Origin: Acidimicrobiaceae bacterium
Lineage (GTDB): Bacteria > Actinomycetota > Acidimicrobiia > Acidimicrobiales > RAAP-2
NCBI GenBank assembly: GCA_003132305.1
Contig: PKXJ01000031.1
Coordinates: 145,616 to 209,615, forward strand
Length of the DNA stretch: 64,000 nt
Direction of reading: 5' to 3'
This document shows positions 33,831 to 43,237 of this stretch, in pieces (position 1 is the first letter of the stretch; every line of letters starts with the position of its first letter). Under the pieces are notes generated by a model, which was not told the origin of the DNA, searched no databases, and worked only from the letters and a program-made list of their open reading frames with translations. The position numbers and the translations under genes were made by a program.

Positions 33831-35645
33831 ATGATCGAATTTGCCATCGTCGGGCTCGGTTCTTGGGGCCTCTGCGTACTGGAGAGAGCGGTGAGCCGAG
33901 CCCGCACGACGACGACCTCCATCCGCCTTCATCTAGTAGAGCCGGGTCAACTGGGCGGCGGGGTCTACACCACAGAACAGCCCGACTACCTCGTGCTCAA
34001 TAACCCCTGCGGGCAGCTCTCGCTGTACGCGTCGCCCGACAGTGGCGAAGAACCGCCCTACGCCATGGGTCTCTACGAGTGGGCCGTCGAAAAGGGTTAT
34101 CGCTGGGTGGGATACGAATGCCGGATTGGACCTGACGGTGTATCGATTCTTCCGACCGACTACCTACCTCGACGGGTCCTCGGCGAATACCTGGCCTGGT
34201 TCTACGACACGCTCATCGACGACGCCCCGGCGAATCTGGAGATCGTTCGTCACTACGCCGCCGCCACCGACATTTCGCCAGAGATCGGAAGCCGAGAGAC
34301 GGTGTCGCTCGACAACGGGACGTCGATCAGCGTTGACCACGTGGTGCTCACGTCGGGACATACCTATAACGACGAACCCCTGAACAACGCGACCGACGTC
34401 CGCTATCGGCGACCGTATCCCGTTGAGTATTTCGACACGTCGGTGGCGCCCGGCGCCTCCATCGCCATCGCCGGAATGGGACTGGTGGGCTTCGATCTGC
34501 TCACGGCGCTCACCATCGGTCGTGGGGGCACCTACGAGGACGTCGGTGACCGCAAACACTACGTGCCAAGTGGCCTAGAGCCGGACATCTATCTCTACTC
34601 CAGATCTGGAGTTCCCTACTGCGCGAAGTCGGCTCATGGGGTGGATCCCACTGGTGACTATGAGCCCATCGTGTGCACGCCAGCCGCGTTCAAGGAACTG
34701 ACCAATCCGGTGGGCTCACCGCTTCGCCGGCGCGTGGATTTTCGTAACGATCTCCTCCCACTCCTCTACGCCGAGATGCAGGGGCGCTACTACACGCACG
34801 CCGCTTTCTTGAAGGGGAGCGCTTCGGCCGCTGCGTTGGTCCGAGAGCAACTGCGCGCTGGTTGGGCCGATGGTAACTTCAATCGGGTCGTCGAAGGGCT
34901 CGAGCCGATCTACGGCAGCTTCCATCCCGCCGACTACGTGTTCGCCGATGCGGGAGCGAGTTTTCAGTCCAGTCGTGACTACCAGTCCCACGTCCATGAG
35001 ATGATCGAAACCGACCTCGACGAGGCGCTCGCGGTCGGGGGCAGTCCGGTCAAGGCGGCCCTCGAGGTGACGCGCATCCTGCGGGACCAACTTCGCGAGA
35101 TCATAGAGTTCGGCGGGCTCTCTCTCGAGTCGTACATCGACTTCCAGTCCAACGTGCGCGGTCGAATCAATCGCCTCGAGGCTGGTCCGCCGCCGCTGCG
35201 CTCGCAACAACTCCTCGGTCTGCTCGACGCCGGTGTGGTCCGCGTCCCGTTTGGACCCCACCCCGACGTCACCGCGACCGCCCAAGGTACCGTCCTCATA
35301 AGATCCACGAGACTGGCGCACGCGACCGAGGCCACCGTCGACGTAGTGGTGCGCGGTCACCTGGATTTGCCGTCCCTGGCCCGATCGAGCTCGGCCCTGC
35401 TCAGTCGTATGTACGCCAAGGGACGTCTGACCCAGTTCAGTTACGGGGACACGACGGTGGGGAGCGTCGCGATCAGCGAAGACTTCCATCCCTACGACGC
35501 CGAGGGTCGACTTCAGTCGAACCTTTCGCTGCTCGGTGTCCTCACTGAAGGAGTGCGCTACTTCACGCACTATCTGCCCTCACCGCGCAGTCGATTGCGA
35601 GCCGTTTACGATGCGCAGCAGTGTGTGAAATCGATCATCGGATGA
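33831..35645 (+). CDS. FAD/NAD(P)-binding protein, large flavoenzyme of unknown reaction
   Basis: 604 residues from ATG 33831; a GTG seven codons upstream (33810) is possible. The N-terminal nucleotide-binding loop is FAIVGLGSWGLCVLE, followed by LHLVEPGQLGGGVYTTEQPD and LNNPCGQLSLY. VVLTSGHTYND and a second glycine-rich region SIAIAGMGLVGFDLL place it in the NAD_binding_9/FAD-NAD(P)-binding group. These are found as stand-alone proteins near amino-acid-tailoring genes, some acting as N- or C-hydroxylases. The reaction is unknown. It converges on the MetY-like gene 27 nt away. No ribosome site is obvious. Confidence 0.8.
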   Translation: MIEFAIVGLGSWGLCVLERAVSRARTTTTSIRLHLVEPGQLGGGVYTTEQPDYLVLNNPCGQLSLYASPDSGEEPPYAMGLYEWAVEKGYRWVGYECRIGPDGVSILPTDYLPRRVLGEYLAWFYDTLIDDAPANLEIVRHYAAATDISPEIGSRETVSLDNGTSISVDHVVLTSGHTYNDEPLNNATDVRYRRPYPVEYFDTSVAPGASIAIAGMGLVGFDLLTALTIGRGGTYEDVGDRKHYVPSGLEPDIYLYSRSGVPYCAKSAHGVDPTGDYEPIVCTPAAFKELTNPVGSPLRRRVDFRNDLLPLLYAEMQGRYYTHAAFLKGSASAAALVREQLRAGWADGNFNRVVEGLEPIYGSFHPADYVFADAGASFQSSRDYQSHVHEMIETDLDEALAVGGSPVKAALEVTRILRDQLREIIEFGGLSLESYIDFQSNVRGRINRLEAGPPPLRSQQLLGLLDAGVVRVPFGPHPDVTATAQGTVLIRSTRLAHATEATVDVVVRGHLDLPSLARSSSALLSRMYAKGRLTQFSYGDTTVGSVAISEDFHPYDAEGRLQSNLSLLGVLTEGVRYFTHYLPSPRSRLRAVYDAQQCVKSIIG

Positions 35646-35672
35646 CCTCGCGGCCTCGCAAGGGGCTGGCCC

Positions 35673-36947
35673 TCATCCCGTCGCCCGAGCCAGTGCCTGA
35701 TCGATGTCCTCAATGAGATCGTCCACGTGCTCAAGCCCGATGGAGAGCCGAATGGCCTCGGGGCGCGTTCCGGTCGCCAGCAACTCTGACGCACTGAGTT
35801 GGCGATGCGTGGTCGAGGCCGGGTGGATTGCGAGCGACTTCGCGTCACCCAGATTGAGGAGTCGTTTGAAGAGTTGCAAGGAGTCAAAGAACGCCAGACC
35901 GGCGTCGTAGCCGCCGACGGCGCCGAAGGTGATGATCGAGGGCACGCGACCGTTCAGATAGCGCTGTACCAGGTGGTGGTAAGGATGATCAGCGAAACCG
36001 GCGAAACTTACCCACTCAACGCGCGCGTCGTCCCGGAGGTAGTCGGCGACGGCACGCGCGTTGGCTTCGTGACGCTCGAGGCGAACGGCCAACGTCTCTA
36101 GCCCCTGGAGAAATTGAAACGAGCTGAAGGGAGAAAGGGTGGCGCCGGTGTTGCGCAGTTGGATCGAACGAGCGCGCACCACGAACGCTCGCTCCGGGAA
36201 GTCGCGGGCGAAGACTACGTTGTGAAACGCTGGCTCGGGTTGATTGAAGGTAGGGAAACGCTCGGCGTGCTCGGTCCAAGGGAACGAGCCGCCGTCGATG
36301 ATCACGCCACCGAGCGTCGTGCCGTGTCCGCCAATGAATTTCGTCAGCGAGTGGATGACCACGTCGGCGCCATGGTGAATCGGCTTCAGCATCAATGGAG
36401 TGGCGACCGTGTTGTCGACGATGAGTGGCACCCCGGCGCGATGCGCGACGTCGGCGACCGCTTCTAAGTCCACCACGTTGCCCGCAGGATTACCGATGGA
36501 CTCTAAGAAGACGCACGCGGTGCGCTCGTCGATCAAGGCCGCGATGGAGTCGGCTCGGTCGTCGACGGCGAAGCGCGCGTCGATACCGAGGGTGGATAAC
36601 ACGTGGGCGAAGTACGTGTACGTGGCGCCGTAGAGCTGGGGCGCCACCACGATGTTCGAACCGGCGAGGGCGACGGTCAAGATCGAGTAACTCACGGCCG
36701 CCATGCCCGACGCCACGACCAGAGCGGCCGTGCCACCCTCCAAGGCCGCCATGCGTTTTTCGAGGACGTCGTTCGTGGGATTATTGATTCGGTTGTAGTG
36801 GAATCCGGGTATCGCGAGGTCCATGATCGCGTTGGCGTGTTCGGCGTCGATGAAGTCGTGGGCGACCGTCTGATAGATGGGCACCGCTACCGCCCGCGTG
36901 CTGTCGCCTTGGTAACCACCATGGATGGCGATGGTCTCGTCATGCAT
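35673..36947 (-). CDS. MetY-like PLP enzyme (O-acylhomoserine sulfhydrylase family)
   Basis: 424 residues, full length for O-acetylhomoserine aminocarboxypropyltransferase. The PLP Lys203 is in IHSLTKFIGGHGTTLGG, and Asp178 (VDNT) binds the pyridine nitrogen. YNRINNPTNDVLEKRMAALE and ASGMAA are family text. Family members replace the acyl group of O-acylhomoserine with sulfide or other nucleophiles, or make vinylglycine-type intermediates. As it follows a MetA-like gene by only 4 nt and an ATP-grasp gene before that, it may serve a special amino acid rather than methionine (inference). It is last in a three-gene operon. Confidence 0.88.
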   Translation of the reverse strand: MHDETIAIHGGYQGDSTRAVAVPIYQTVAHDFIDAEHANAIMDLAIPGFHYNRINNPTNDVLEKRMAALEGGTAALVVASGMAAVSYSILTVALAGSNIVVAPQLYGATYTYFAHVLSTLGIDARFAVDDRADSIAALIDERTACVFLESIGNPAGNVVDLEAVADVAHRAGVPLIVDNTVATPLMLKPIHHGADVVIHSLTKFIGGHGTTLGGVIIDGGSFPWTEHAERFPTFNQPEPAFHNVVFARDFPERAFVVRARSIQLRNTGATLSPFSSFQFLQGLETLAVRLERHEANARAVADYLRDDARVEWVSFAGFADHPYHHLVQRYLNGRVPSIITFGAVGGYDAGLAFFDSLQLFKRLLNLGDAKSLAIHPASTTHRQLSASELLATGTRPEAIRLSIGLEHVDDLIEDIDQALARATG

Positions 36948-36951
36948 TGAC

Positions 36952-37926
36952 TCAGTCCTTCCTCTTCGTCTCGCCAGCCAACCAGTTGGCGTAAAAACGT
37001 TGGGCCATCGAACGCCAGGGCCAGTTAGCCCGCGCGCTGACTTCTTCGAAGGGGTACGACGCTAGGGGTTCTAGTTCACGTCGGCCCCCGACAATCGTAC
37101 GGTGCAGCTGTTTGAGTTGCTCCCAGTCTTCGGGGGCCACGCAGTGATACGGCAGGGGAGGCAGGTCGTCGCGCTCGTGGCGCACGTAGCGCTCAGCGTC
37201 GCGCCTGTATTCGCGCAGCAGGCTGGCGGGCTCGTACTCGGGATGTCCCTGGACGATCACCAGATTGGACCCGTCAAACGCTCGGGTGGCCACGCTCCAT
37301 CCGACGGCGTCCGAACGTATCACGATCCGATAGCCGGCGTCGCGCAGAGCCTCTTCCGGAACGGTGTTGGTGCGCGAATGGGGTAGGAAAACCTCGGGCT
37401 CCAGCCCGGAACAAAGCGCGTTGGCAACGTCGACTTCCTGAAGAAAGAGGCCGGTACATTTTGCCGTCAGACGTTGTCGCTCCACGCCGTCGAAGACGGC
37501 GAGGGCCGCGTGAGCCGAGAGGCACGACAGAAGAATGGACGGAACACGCTCACGGGCCCACGAGAGGAGTTCGACGAGATCCTCCCAGTAGGGCACGTCG
37601 CGAATCTCGGGCTCTATCGGGTTCGATCCGGTCACGATCAAAAGGTCGGGCGGGTCGACGTAGGCGGCCGCGACGGGAGCGTACTGCTCGGTGATCCTCG
37701 TTGCGGTTCGCGCGCCCCTCGGCACGCCGAGCATCACGTAACGACGAACCTCGATGATGTCGGACCCCGAACCGGCTTCGAGCAGACCTAGGAACTGTCG
37801 CTCCGTCGCGTCGAAGGCGCCGTCGGGCATATTGTTCACGAACGCACAGGTCCAACGCGTAGCTCGGTCACTCGTCTCGGGCGGGTCGTGACGCGAGGAC
37901 GCGGCTGGGACGAGCCGCACGGTCAC
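36952..37926 (-). CDS. MetA-like homoserine O-acyltransferase
   Basis: 324 residues. The glutamine-amidotransferase-like fold of MetA/HTS is present. Nucleophile Cys135 (LLSCLSAHAAL), His228 and Glu230 (VQGHPEYEP) form the Cys-His-Glu triad, with spacing (93 and 2 residues) like that recalled for Bacillus MetA. The segment NNMPDGAFDATERQF matches 'NLMP-K--TE-Q'. It would activate homoserine, or a related hydroxy amino acid, as its O-acyl ester. The start is GTG at 37926, overlapping the ATP-grasp stop by one base; the MetY-like gene follows after 4 nt. The odd N-terminus and gene company make a non-methionine role plausible. Confidence 0.85.
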   Translation of the reverse strand: MTVRLVPAASSRHDPPETSDRATRWTCAFVNNMPDGAFDATERQFLGLLEAGSGSDIIEVRRYVMLGVPRGARTATRITEQYAPVAAAYVDPPDLLIVTGSNPIEPEIRDVPYWEDLVELLSWARERVPSILLSCLSAHAALAVFDGVERQRLTAKCTGLFLQEVDVANALCSGLEPEVFLPHSRTNTVPEEALRDAGYRIVIRSDAVGWSVATRAFDGSNLVIVQGHPEYEPASLLREYRRDAERYVRHERDDLPPLPYHCVAPEDWEQLKQLHRTIVGGRRELEPLASYPFEEVSARANWPWRSMAQRFYANWLAGETKRKD

Positions 37927-39221
37927 TAGTAGTGGCTCACGTTGGCGTAGGTGACCGTTACCTCTTGGTTGAGCAGTCGATTCACCGCTTGCAACTCGGT
38001 GTAGTCCCCGGCTGCACCGACCACCGCCATTATGTGGTTCCGTGACCCGTCCCTCCAGTCCAGGTCGGCCCCGGGTCCTTGGTGCACGGTGATCGTGTCG
38101 ACGCCGGGGTGGTCACTCACCGCGTCGAGGCCAGTGATCGCTGCCACCGTGGCCGAAACGGCCGGGGGTTGCAAGAAGAACCGGTAACCAATGCAATGGG
38201 TAGCGACGGGCGCGTCGAAGTGCATCGCTTCACCGAGGGCCACGCGCAAGGTCATCGCCACGAGCGGTACTCCCGCGGCCCGATCGAGCATCTCGGGCAC
38301 GCCGCCGCCGACGCGTCCGTTGACCTCGATTATTCGCGGACCGTCGGGCGTGAACTTGATCTCGGTGTGCAGACAGCCGGTGTGCACGCCGAGGGCTTCA
38401 ATCGCCGACGTGGCGAGTTCCAGTGCGGCCGATTGGTCGACGTCATCGAGATCGGCCGGAATAAAGAATCCGGTCTCACGAAAGTTCTCGGCCAGGGGGA
38501 AACGGCCGGTCAGGGCTAAGTGGCTGATGACGTTTTTCGAAACGACGCTCTCGACCGAGACGTAGGCGGCGTAGGGGTCGTTGGCTCGTGCCGGATCGTC
38601 CGCGAGGTATCCCTCGAGGACCATGTCCGGTCGATCGGGACCGATCGCTGTGAGGTACCGCGCCAAGTGTTCTCGGTCATTGACGAGAAAGGTGTAGCGA
38701 CTGCCCTGAGCCGAACGTGGTTTAAGGACCGCGGGCCAGCCCACGTCTAATTCGATGGAAGCGAGATCCTTCTCGGATTGGTCGGGCCCGATAACGTGAC
38801 ACGCGGGCGTGGCGAGACCGGCGTCGCTCAACACGCGACGCTGTTCGAACTTGTCGGTGAGCGCGACGGCCGTCTCGAAGGAGTGAAACGGCACCTGTAA
38901 AGCTTCGGCGACCCGCGCGTACGTCGACATGTTCGCGTCGAGGTACGTGACCAGCCCATCTGGTTCATAGGGCGAGGCGAGTTCCTTCAGGATTTGGTCG
39001 ACCCCGAGCCCGCTGACGTTCACGACTGGACCGAAGCGGTTGAGTAGTTCGGTGATCTGAAGCATCTCCGGCAGGGAACCGTCGATCAACCAGAGCAAGT
39101 CGCAGATGTTTGCGGCAGCTTCAGTCAACTGCATCACCGGTACGCAGCGCGGCCCGTAACCTACGGCGACAAGTGGCCGCTTCTCGCTGGACTTCGAATC
39201 GATCGTGCCCGTAGCCACCAA
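37926..39221 (-). CDS. ATP-grasp ligase (copy B)
   Basis: 431 residues. It is paralogous to copy A over its whole length. Shared text includes YVSVES, RETGFFIP, GCLHTEIK and IEVNGR(I/V)GGGVP. The ATP-grasp core has LTDKFEQRRVLSDAGL, WPAVLKPRSAQGSRYT and the metal ligands in TEIKFTPDGPRIIEVNGRVG. It probably joins two amino acids, or an amino acid and another acid, with ATP. It is first in an operon with the MetA-like and MetY-like genes, overlapping the former by one base. The upstream gap to the divergent LLM gene is about 100 nt and would hold both promoters. Confidence 0.87.
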   Translation of the reverse strand: MVATGTIDSKSSEKRPLVAVGYGPRCVPVMQLTEAAANICDLLWLIDGSLPEMLQITELLNRFGPVVNVSGLGVDQILKELASPYEPDGLVTYLDANMSTYARVAEALQVPFHSFETAVALTDKFEQRRVLSDAGLATPACHVIGPDQSEKDLASIELDVGWPAVLKPRSAQGSRYTFLVNDREHLARYLTAIGPDRPDMVLEGYLADDPARANDPYAAYVSVESVVSKNVISHLALTGRFPLAENFRETGFFIPADLDDVDQSAALELATSAIEALGVHTGCLHTEIKFTPDGPRIIEVNGRVGGGVPEMLDRAAGVPLVAMTLRVALGEAMHFDAPVATHCIGYRFFLQPPAVSATVAAITGLDAVSDHPGVDTITVHQGPGADLDWRDGSRNHIMAVVGAAGDYTELQAVNRLLNQEVTVTYANVSHY

Positions 39222-39327
39222 GCGAATGTTAGCGTTGAACCGGATGATTGCCTGATTGACAACTCAGCGCTTGGCGAGGTTGCACGGGACTACTTTGTTG
39301 ACCACGGGAACGGAGGACGTGAAGGCA

Positions 39328-40506
39328 ATGCCAGTCGAAATAATCGGAATGGTGGGCACGAGAGACGCCTCTGAAATTAAGGGGCCTCTCGTCGACGGTC
39401 CAGTCGTCGACTGGATGGACGGCCCGGTGATCGACCCCGATTATCTGGTGGATATATCACGGGCCCACGACGACGGGGGCTTCGATCGCGTCCTCGTGGG
39501 CTACGGGGCGGTGGCCCCCGAAGGCTGGGCGGTGGCCGCGACGGTGTTGCACTGCACCAATCATCTAAAGGTAATGGTCGCGCACCGGCCCGGCTTCGTC
39601 CAGCCGGTGCTGCTCGCGCGCATGGCGGCCACCCTTGACCACCTCACGGGGGGCGGGCGGATCGGCATCCACTTCATCACCGGTGGCGACGAGGCTGATC
39701 AGCGTCGAGAGGGCGACTTCGTGCCCCACGACGCGCGCTACCGGCGCACCGGCGAGGTGATGGCGATCGCGCGGCGCCTCTGGAGCGAGGATGCCCCGTT
39801 TGATTTTGAAGGGGAGTTCTTTCGCTACGAAGGCGCCTTCAGTTCAGTGAAGCCGCTCACCCCGGGGGGCATCCCTCTCTACTTCGCGGGCGCTTCCGCG
39901 CCGGCCATTGAAGTCGGCGCCGCGCAAGCCGACATCTACGCCTTTTGGGGGGAGCCACGAGCGGCGGTGAAAGCTCGGAAGGATGCCATCGATCAAGTCG
40001 CCGCGAAGTACGGGCGCACTCTTCGCTACAGCATCTCGCTACGGCCGATCATCGCTGACACCGAAGCTGAGGCGTGGGAGAAGGCGGAGTGGATTGCCGA
40101 AAAGACGGAAGAGCGGATCGAACTGGCCAAGGAGAGAATGGCCGGTCATAAAGCTACCTACCAAGGTCTCGGCGGGGAACGAAACGCCACCTACGCGGTC
40201 AACCGCGACACGAGCGGTACCACGTCGGTCGGTCGCAAGCGATTGATCGAAATGTCTGCCGACCAAGACGTTTACGATGAGCGCCTCTGGATGAAGGTAG
40301 CGAAGCTGACGGGCGCGGCGGGCAACTCAACGGCGCTCGTTGGCACGTGCGAGCAAGTTGCCGAAGCGATGCTCCGCTACTACGACCTCGGCATCACCAC
40401 ACTGCTGCTCAAGGGATTCGACCCGCTGGTAGACGCGATCGACTTCGGCGAGCGTCTACTTCCCCTTGTTCGCGAGGGCGCGGCGCGACGTGACGCCAGT
40501 GCCTGA
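39328..40506 (+). CDS. LLM-class flavin-dependent monooxygenase, alkanesulfonate-type (SsuD-like)
   Basis: 392 residues from ATG 39328, preceded by GGAGGACGTGAAGGCA; the track start 24 codons earlier gives an unlikely leader. It is a TIM-barrel luciferase-like monooxygenase. VAHRPGFVQPVLLARMAATL, GGRIGIHFITGGDEADQRREG and PLYFAGASAPAIEVGA match SsuD, the FMNH2-dependent alkanesulfonate monooxygenase that releases sulfite. Some relatives act on other sulfur compounds. It could supply sulfite or sulfide sulfur for the MetY-like enzyme (inference). An FMN reductase partner is not in the window. The GT2 gene begins 15 nt after its stop. Confidence 0.87.
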   Translation: MPVEIIGMVGTRDASEIKGPLVDGPVVDWMDGPVIDPDYLVDISRAHDDGGFDRVLVGYGAVAPEGWAVAATVLHCTNHLKVMVAHRPGFVQPVLLARMAATLDHLTGGGRIGIHFITGGDEADQRREGDFVPHDARYRRTGEVMAIARRLWSEDAPFDFEGEFFRYEGAFSSVKPLTPGGIPLYFAGASAPAIEVGAAQADIYAFWGEPRAAVKARKDAIDQVAAKYGRTLRYSISLRPIIADTEAEAWEKAEWIAEKTEERIELAKERMAGHKATYQGLGGERNATYAVNRDTSGTTSVGRKRLIEMSADQDVYDERLWMKVAKLTGAAGNSTALVGTCEQVAEAMLRYYDLGITTLLLKGFDPLVDAIDFGERLLPLVREGAARRDASA

Positions 40507-40521
40507 AGCGGGTCCCGTTGG

Positions 40522-41910
40522 GTGTCAATGTCGATGAAGAGGAGAACGGCAAAGAGTGGCGCGAGCGCGGCGTTCGCGCACTCAGCCGATCTCCCTGATT
40601 CACTGACCAGCTTGGTCAAGGGGGCGAGTCCCCTCAGAATCTTGACCGTGGACATTGATCAGCCACTCCCGGATCTTCGAGCCAACGACCACTACAGCGC
40701 CGCCTACGTTTTGCTGAGTCGAAAGGGGGTCTACCGAGGCGAAGTCGTCATCGACCTCTTGACCGACGCGGCGTCCATTCAAGATCATCTGCGAGAGGCG
40801 GTGACGCAACTCAAAGGAACGTTGACGGACGATTCCGTTCTGCTCGCGTTGTCCGACCGTGAACTCCCCCGTATTTCCATCGTCGTGCCAACCATTGTTG
40901 AAAGGATCGAGGAACTTAGGCGCTGCATCGCCAGCATCGAACAACTCGACTATCCGAACTTCGAGCTTCTACTGGTCGACAACCGCCGGGTTGTCCCGGG
41001 GCAAGATCCACTACCCGCTTTAGTGCACGGTCGAACGTGGTTACGCGTGATTCGTGAATCCAGATCCGGAATCTCTGCGGCTCGCAACGAAGGAGTAGCG
41101 AATGCCGACGGCGACGTGGTCGCCTTCACCGACGATGACGTTCGTGTCGACCCTCAATGGTTGCGCGCCCTGGGAACACGCCTAGCACTGAACCCAGATT
41201 TGGACGCGGTAACCGGTCTAATTCTTCCCGCTGAATTGGAGAGCCCCGCGCAGATCTGGTTCGAACGGTACTACAACGGATTCAACGGTCAGCGAACCTT
41301 TCTTCCTCTAATCCTGAAGGCCGATGGTCGAAGTAGTCGGATGTTGAGAGGTAGTCGAATCCTGGCACGTGATTTGACGGGCGCCGTGCGTGACAGTTTT
41401 CCGGTTTACGGTGCGGGCGCGTACGCGGCGGGTGCCAACATGGCATTTCGAACGTCGACACTCCGACGGATCGGTGGTTTCGACGTCGCACTCGGCACGG
41501 GCACGCCGGCGCGCGGGGGTGAGGATCTCGCCGCGATTATCACGGTCCTATGGACGCGTGGTTCGGTGGGTTACGAACCGACCGCGGTTGTTCACCACCG
41601 ACATCGAAGCGAGTACGTAGAGCTGTTGACTCTTATGGACGGTGAGGGTACGGGCTTTACTGCGATGCTCACGTCCCTCGTTCGCGATGATCCGCGCCAC
41701 GTGTTTGGCCTTAGCGTTCAGTTCCTGTTGTCGCTGAGGAAGTTAGTTTTTGAGCGGGCGCGAAGGCTCCGAGGACTGTCGACGGTGGGCCCGAAGGTTC
41801 GAGCACGAGACCCCCTCTTCCCTCCGGAGCTATCCAAGCGAGAGTTTCGCGCCTGCTTGCGGGGCCCCCGAGCGTACCTTCGGAGTCGTTCGGAGTGGAA
41901 TAGTTCCTAG
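40522..41910 (+). CDS. Glycosyltransferase family 2 with N-terminal beta-rich module
   Basis: 462 residues. Residues 38-110 form a module (LRILTVDIDQPLPDLRANDH; GEVVIDLLTD) also present in the second half of the 54319-56595 protein. The GT2 core starts at about 115: ISIVVPTIVERIEELRRCIA, LLLVDNRRVVPG, SGISAARNEGVA, AFTDDDVRVDPQWL (DxD) and TGTPARGGEDLA. The C-terminal 60 residues are basic. It is likely a membrane-associated transferase in surface-polysaccharide synthesis. GTG is at 40522 with ATG codons two and four codons later as alternatives. It starts the exopolysaccharide region and is 15 nt from the LLM gene. Confidence 0.85.
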   Translation: MSMSMKRRTAKSGASAAFAHSADLPDSLTSLVKGASPLRILTVDIDQPLPDLRANDHYSAAYVLLSRKGVYRGEVVIDLLTDAASIQDHLREAVTQLKGTLTDDSVLLALSDRELPRISIVVPTIVERIEELRRCIASIEQLDYPNFELLLVDNRRVVPGQDPLPALVHGRTWLRVIRESRSGISAARNEGVANADGDVVAFTDDDVRVDPQWLRALGTRLALNPDLDAVTGLILPAELESPAQIWFERYYNGFNGQRTFLPLILKADGRSSRMLRGSRILARDLTGAVRDSFPVYGAGAYAAGANMAFRTSTLRRIGGFDVALGTGTPARGGEDLAAIITVLWTRGSVGYEPTAVVHHRHRSEYVELLTLMDGEGTGFTAMLTSLVRDDPRHVFGLSVQFLLSLRKLVFERARRLRGLSTVGPKVRARDPLFPPELSKREFRACLRGPRAYLRSRSEWNSS

Positions 41911-41935
41911 TGCGTCCGAATGCTCTGCGACCCCA

Positions 41936-43237
41936 CTAGGGCTCAATCGTCGGCAGATCGTTCGGAGTACGCCCACGCGCCGGGACCCCTCCGCTCACGG
42001 CCAATCGGTAGCGTTTGATCAATATTGGCAGAAAGAAGAACCCCTGAACTCCCGACTCAATCAGAGAAGCAATGCCGATCGCGAGAATTCCGAAGTGGCC
42101 GAGCAGAGCCAGTAAGACGCCAAAGAAAATTATCGCGCTCGCCACTTCGCGAATCGCGAACCACCAGACGCGCTTGTCCAGCCAAGCGAACATGGCGTAG
42201 AACGAAGTGACGGCGACGGCCGGCAAGGACAAAAGCATCATGCGCATAAGTGTCGCGCCCTGGTCGGCGTAGCTTCGGCCAAAGATGTCCAGGATCTGCG
42301 GGGCAAAGATGAGCCCAATGATCAACGCTGGAAGAAGTAGCGCGACCGTCGCTCGCAGCGTGACGCGAGCGAAGTGTCGCAAGGCGTCCGGCTCGGTTGA
42401 AGCTTCAACAAGGAACGACCTCATAATGCTGTTGAGTGCGAGCGCGGCGCCTCCCGCGATCTGCGCTGGTATGAAGTAGTGCGCGTTCGCGACGGCACCC
42501 AGTCGATCTATGACGATCAGCGTCGTGATGGACGAGGTGATGACGCTGACGAGCAGACTTGCGTAGCGCGCTCCCGAGAGAACAATCAACTGACGAGTCG
42601 AGGGCAGTTTCTCGCTCGACAAAGTTTTTGCCTGGTGGATCGGTATTCGGTGTTTGAATAAGTACCAATTGACCGCAACTATCAAGAACACAACCGGGAA
42701 CATCCAGGCAACGAAGATTCCTTGGCTCGCCGAAATCATGATGAACAATGGCAGCAACGCCAATTTCGCCAGGGAGTAGAAGATGTTTTCTACTGGCACC
42801 CATCGAGCGGAGCGTAACCCGACGAGCACAGAATCCTGCAACGAAAATATTGTCCACAAGATGACCGCGACCACGAAAAAGCCGCGCCAAAACAACGTCG
42901 GAGCCAAGAAACGGTGGCCGAGTCCTAAAAACACGTACGCCAGCGAAATGACGAGAGCGACCACCACGCACATGGCGTAGGCGCGCGCCACGAAGTTCCT
43001 CGTCTGGACGCCCGCAACAGGTATGAAACGCTCGAAGGTCGCACCAAAACTCAACTGCGCAAGCTGACCGAGAAGTGTCATCGCGGCAATTTCCGCGGCG
43101 ATACGGCCAACCGTGGTTTGGGTCGATACGTGCGCGGCCGTCCCCCAAAACACCAGGCCGATGACGGCCGAGACCGCGCTGGAGATGATGAGGGCGGCGG
43201 CGTTTTGGAGGAGACCCCCGACGCGAGGGCGCCTCAT
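41936..43237 (-). CDS. Polysaccharide biosynthesis flippase, Wzx/MOP superfamily
   Basis: 433 residues, with about 12-13 hydrophobic helices (AALIISSAVSAVIGLVFWGT, VVVALVISLAYVFLGLG, GFFVVAVILWTIFSLQD, VFLIVAVNWYLF, ALLLPALIIGLIFAPQILDI, VASAIIFFGVLLALLGHFG and others). Layout and length match the oligosaccharide-flippase family of the MOP superfamily. It would move lipid-linked repeat units across the membrane. LNSIMRSFLVEAS and IFGRSYADQGATLMRMM are helix-loop sections common in Wzx. It is in an exopolysaccharide neighbourhood. It converges on the 40522-41910 gene. Confidence 0.85.
   Translation of the reverse strand: MRRPRVGGLLQNAAALIISSAVSAVIGLVFWGTAAHVSTQTTVGRIAAEIAAMTLLGQLAQLSFGATFERFIPVAGVQTRNFVARAYAMCVVVALVISLAYVFLGLGHRFLAPTLFWRGFFVVAVILWTIFSLQDSVLVGLRSARWVPVENIFYSLAKLALLPLFIMISASQGIFVAWMFPVVFLIVAVNWYLFKHRIPIHQAKTLSSEKLPSTRQLIVLSGARYASLLVSVITSSITTLIVIDRLGAVANAHYFIPAQIAGGAALALNSIMRSFLVEASTEPDALRHFARVTLRATVALLLPALIIGLIFAPQILDIFGRSYADQGATLMRMMLLSLPAVAVTSFYAMFAWLDKRVWWFAIREVASAIIFFGVLLALLGHFGILAIGIASLIESGVQGFFFLPILIKRYRLAVSGGVPARGRTPNDLPTIEP

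Noticed and set aside
35673-37926. Housekeeping methionine biosynthesis pair
   Set aside because: The family assignment is good, but coupling to an ATP-grasp gene and neighbouring flavoenzymes makes a special role likelier. The housekeeping reading is kept as an alternative, not stated as fact.
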